NCBI GenBank assembly: GCA_038239345.1
Contig: JBBSEX010000010.1
Location: 167,866-231,865 of the forward strand
Reading direction: 5' to 3'
Length of the DNA stretch: 64,000 nt
From: JBBSEX01 sp038239345
GTDB taxonomy: Bacteria; Acidobacteriota; Terriglobia; Bryobacterales; Bryobacteraceae
Positions 63,050-64,000 of this stretch are shown in pieces; positions within the stretch are counted from its first letter, which is position 1, and each line of letters opens with the position of its first letter. Below the pieces are notes generated by a model. The model did no database searches. It was not told the origin of the DNA and saw only the letters and a program-made list of their open reading frames with translations. Both the position numbers and the translations under genes were made by a program.

Positions 63050-63860
63050 TTGCTCCGCATTTTAGGAATTTTCGCTTTTTATCACGACAGCGCAGCGGCT
63101 CTGGTTGAGGACGGGAAGACCCTCGCGGCGGTTCAGGAAGATCGCTTCAGCCGCCTGAAGCACGATAGCGCTCTTCCCGAAGCTGCGATTCGCTACTGCC
63201 TTCAGGTTGCCGGCTTATCGCTTCATGATCTGGATGCGGTTGTCTTCTATGAAAAACTTCTGCGTAAATTGCAGCGGCTGGTGGCGACCTACCTTTCCAT
63301 CGCGCCGCGGGGGTTCGAATCGTTTCGCTTGTCGATGCCGATTTGGCTTGCCGGCAAGGCGTTCCAGAAACAAACGCTGATTAAACGCTTGCCAGATGGA
63401 TGGCAAATCAATCCCTCCATTCTGCTTTTTTCCGGCCATCACTATAGCCATGCTGCCAGCGCGTTTTATCCCTCGCCCTTCACCGATGCCGCTGTCCTGA
63501 CGCTCGACGGCGTGGGCGAGTGGACGACAACTTTCGCCGCCATCGGAAAGGGGTCTGACCTGCGGATGCTGTGGGAGCTTCGCTTTCCACACCCACTGGG
63601 GCTTTTATATTCGGCCTTCACGCAGTACCTGGGCTTTAAAGTTAACTCCGGCGAACAGAAGGTGATGGGCTTGGCGCCATATGGACAGCCCCGATTCGTA
63701 AAGTAAATTCTCGATCGCCTGATGGACTTAAGGGCAGATGGTACTTTTCGTCTGGATTGCCGGTATCTGGGGCTATTGCGGTGGCGTCACAATGATCAAT
63801 ACAGATCTGTTTGGGGCGCCCGCGCGCGAACCCGAGTCAGCTATAAATCGGCACCACATG
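63050..63860 (+). pseudogene. NodU/CmcH-family carbamoyltransferase, truncated and interrupted
   Basis: The N-terminal 218 residues are a good carbamoyltransferase: TTG start, LRILGIFAFYHDSAAALVED, AAVQEDRFSRLKHDSALP, LFSGHHYSHAASAFYPSPF, AAVLTLDGVGEWTTTFAAIG and GEQKVMGLAPYGQPRFV. An in-frame TAA at 63704-63706 then stops translation. Similarity continues in the same frame (ILDRLMDLRADGTFRLDCRY) and, after one extra base near 63768, in another frame (YCGGVTMINTDLFGAPAREP). It ends where the IS element begins. Normal length is about 570-600 residues, so the gene is dead: stop codon, frameshift and IS insertion. Confidence 0.85.
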
Positions 63861-64000
63861 TGACATGCCTCGATTTTCTCAGCCAGCGATAACTGAGGAT
63901 TTCAATTGTTCGGCAAACTCATTTGGCGTCCGGTAGCCCAAACTGCTATGGGGCCGTTCTGTATTGTATTCCTCCCGCCATGCTCCGATCTTCCGTCTGG
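63861..64000 (-). mobile_element. End of an IS3-family insertion sequence
   Basis: TGACATGCCTCGATTTTCTC at 63861 has the TGAC start expected of IS3-family terminal repeats (IS407/IS51-like groups), placed 18 bp before the transposase stop. The element continues beyond the right edge, so its other end and target-site duplication cannot be checked here. Confidence 0.7.
63879..64000 (-). CDS. IS3-family transposase OrfB, C-terminal fragment at window edge
   Basis: The last 40 codons of an integrase-core transposase are visible, ending with TGA at 63881-63879. The sequence WREEYNTERPHSSLGYRTPN followed by EFAEQL is the diagnostic C-terminus of IS3-family OrfB (rve domain, with the conserved YN..RPH...G). 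The catalytic DDE residues lie outside the window. The gene points away from the right edge towards the carbamoyltransferase remnant. Confidence 0.93.
   Translation of the reverse strand, partial: RRKIGAWREEYNTERPHSSLGYRTPNEFAEQLKSSVIAG

Overview
The window is a contiguous, densely packed bacterial chromosome segment of moderately high GC with no rRNA, tRNA or CRISPR array that I can see. The gene set points to Acidobacteriota, most likely a Bryobacterales/Solibacter-like soil organism. Pointers are an ADOP-type (acidobacterial duplicated orphan) permease paired with a PadR regulator, a tricorn-like protease, several Tat- or Sec-exported enzymes, and a GH15/GH57/TreY alpha-glucan set. This placement is inference from gene content; no marker gene such as 16S rRNA is present.

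Layout. (1) 1-13012, minus strand: an ECF sigma factor, its zinc-finger anti-sigma factor, an unknown membrane-anchored protein and a complete type II secretion operon in the order gspE-F-G-H-I-J-K-L-M-C, a small exported protein, then gspD, which runs off the left edge. Most junctions overlap by 4 bp. (2) 13061-14313: two Uma2-family nuclease genes in an exact head-to-tail 625-bp duplication. (3) 14316-20829: a DUF2007-like protein, a PaaI thioesterase, a two-subunit Mo-hydroxylase (IorA/IorB type), a GH15 glucoamylase and two small exported proteins. (4) 20966-32859: acyl-CoA synthetase, an inositol-monophosphatase-family phosphatase, flagellar flbD-motA-motB, RNase III with two TPR proteins, a metallophosphoesterase, a glycosylasparaginase-family enzyme, aroA and a short soluble histidine kinase. 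(5) 32938-41337: a GH57 enzyme, maltooligosyltrehalose synthase TreY, an exported protein, a peptidoglycan amidase and an actin-like ATPase. (6) 41455-44505: an ADOP permease broken by an internal micro-inversion, with its PadR regulator. (7) 44569-54147: a cobalamin-linked locus. A minus-strand operon (adenosyltransferase, tricorn-like protease, TonB receptor) is divergent from a plus-strand operon (B12-dependent acyl-CoA mutase large and small subunits, NYN-LOTUS protein, RidA). Active-site residues mark the mutase as isobutyryl-CoA rather than methylmalonyl-CoA type. (8) 54148-62788, minus strand: an ABC ATPase plus membrane-fusion protein, a beta-propeller protein with an S55 (SpoIVB-like) peptidase, and tryptophan 2,3-dioxygenase with an amino acid permease. 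(9) 62841-64000: a decayed carbamoyltransferase locus cut by an IS3-family insertion.

The most unusual observations are: the 129-bp inversion inside the ADOP gene, the missing codons of which lie on the opposite strand; a 24-bp hairpin repeat at a stop/start junction inside the sigma-T2SS operon; a glycine-rich insertion of about 95 residues in the secretin N3 loop; mosaic divergence between the duplicated Uma2 genes; and a recurrent -10-like hexamer 6-7 nt upstream of start codons that lack a Shine-Dalgarno, suggesting leaderless mRNAs.
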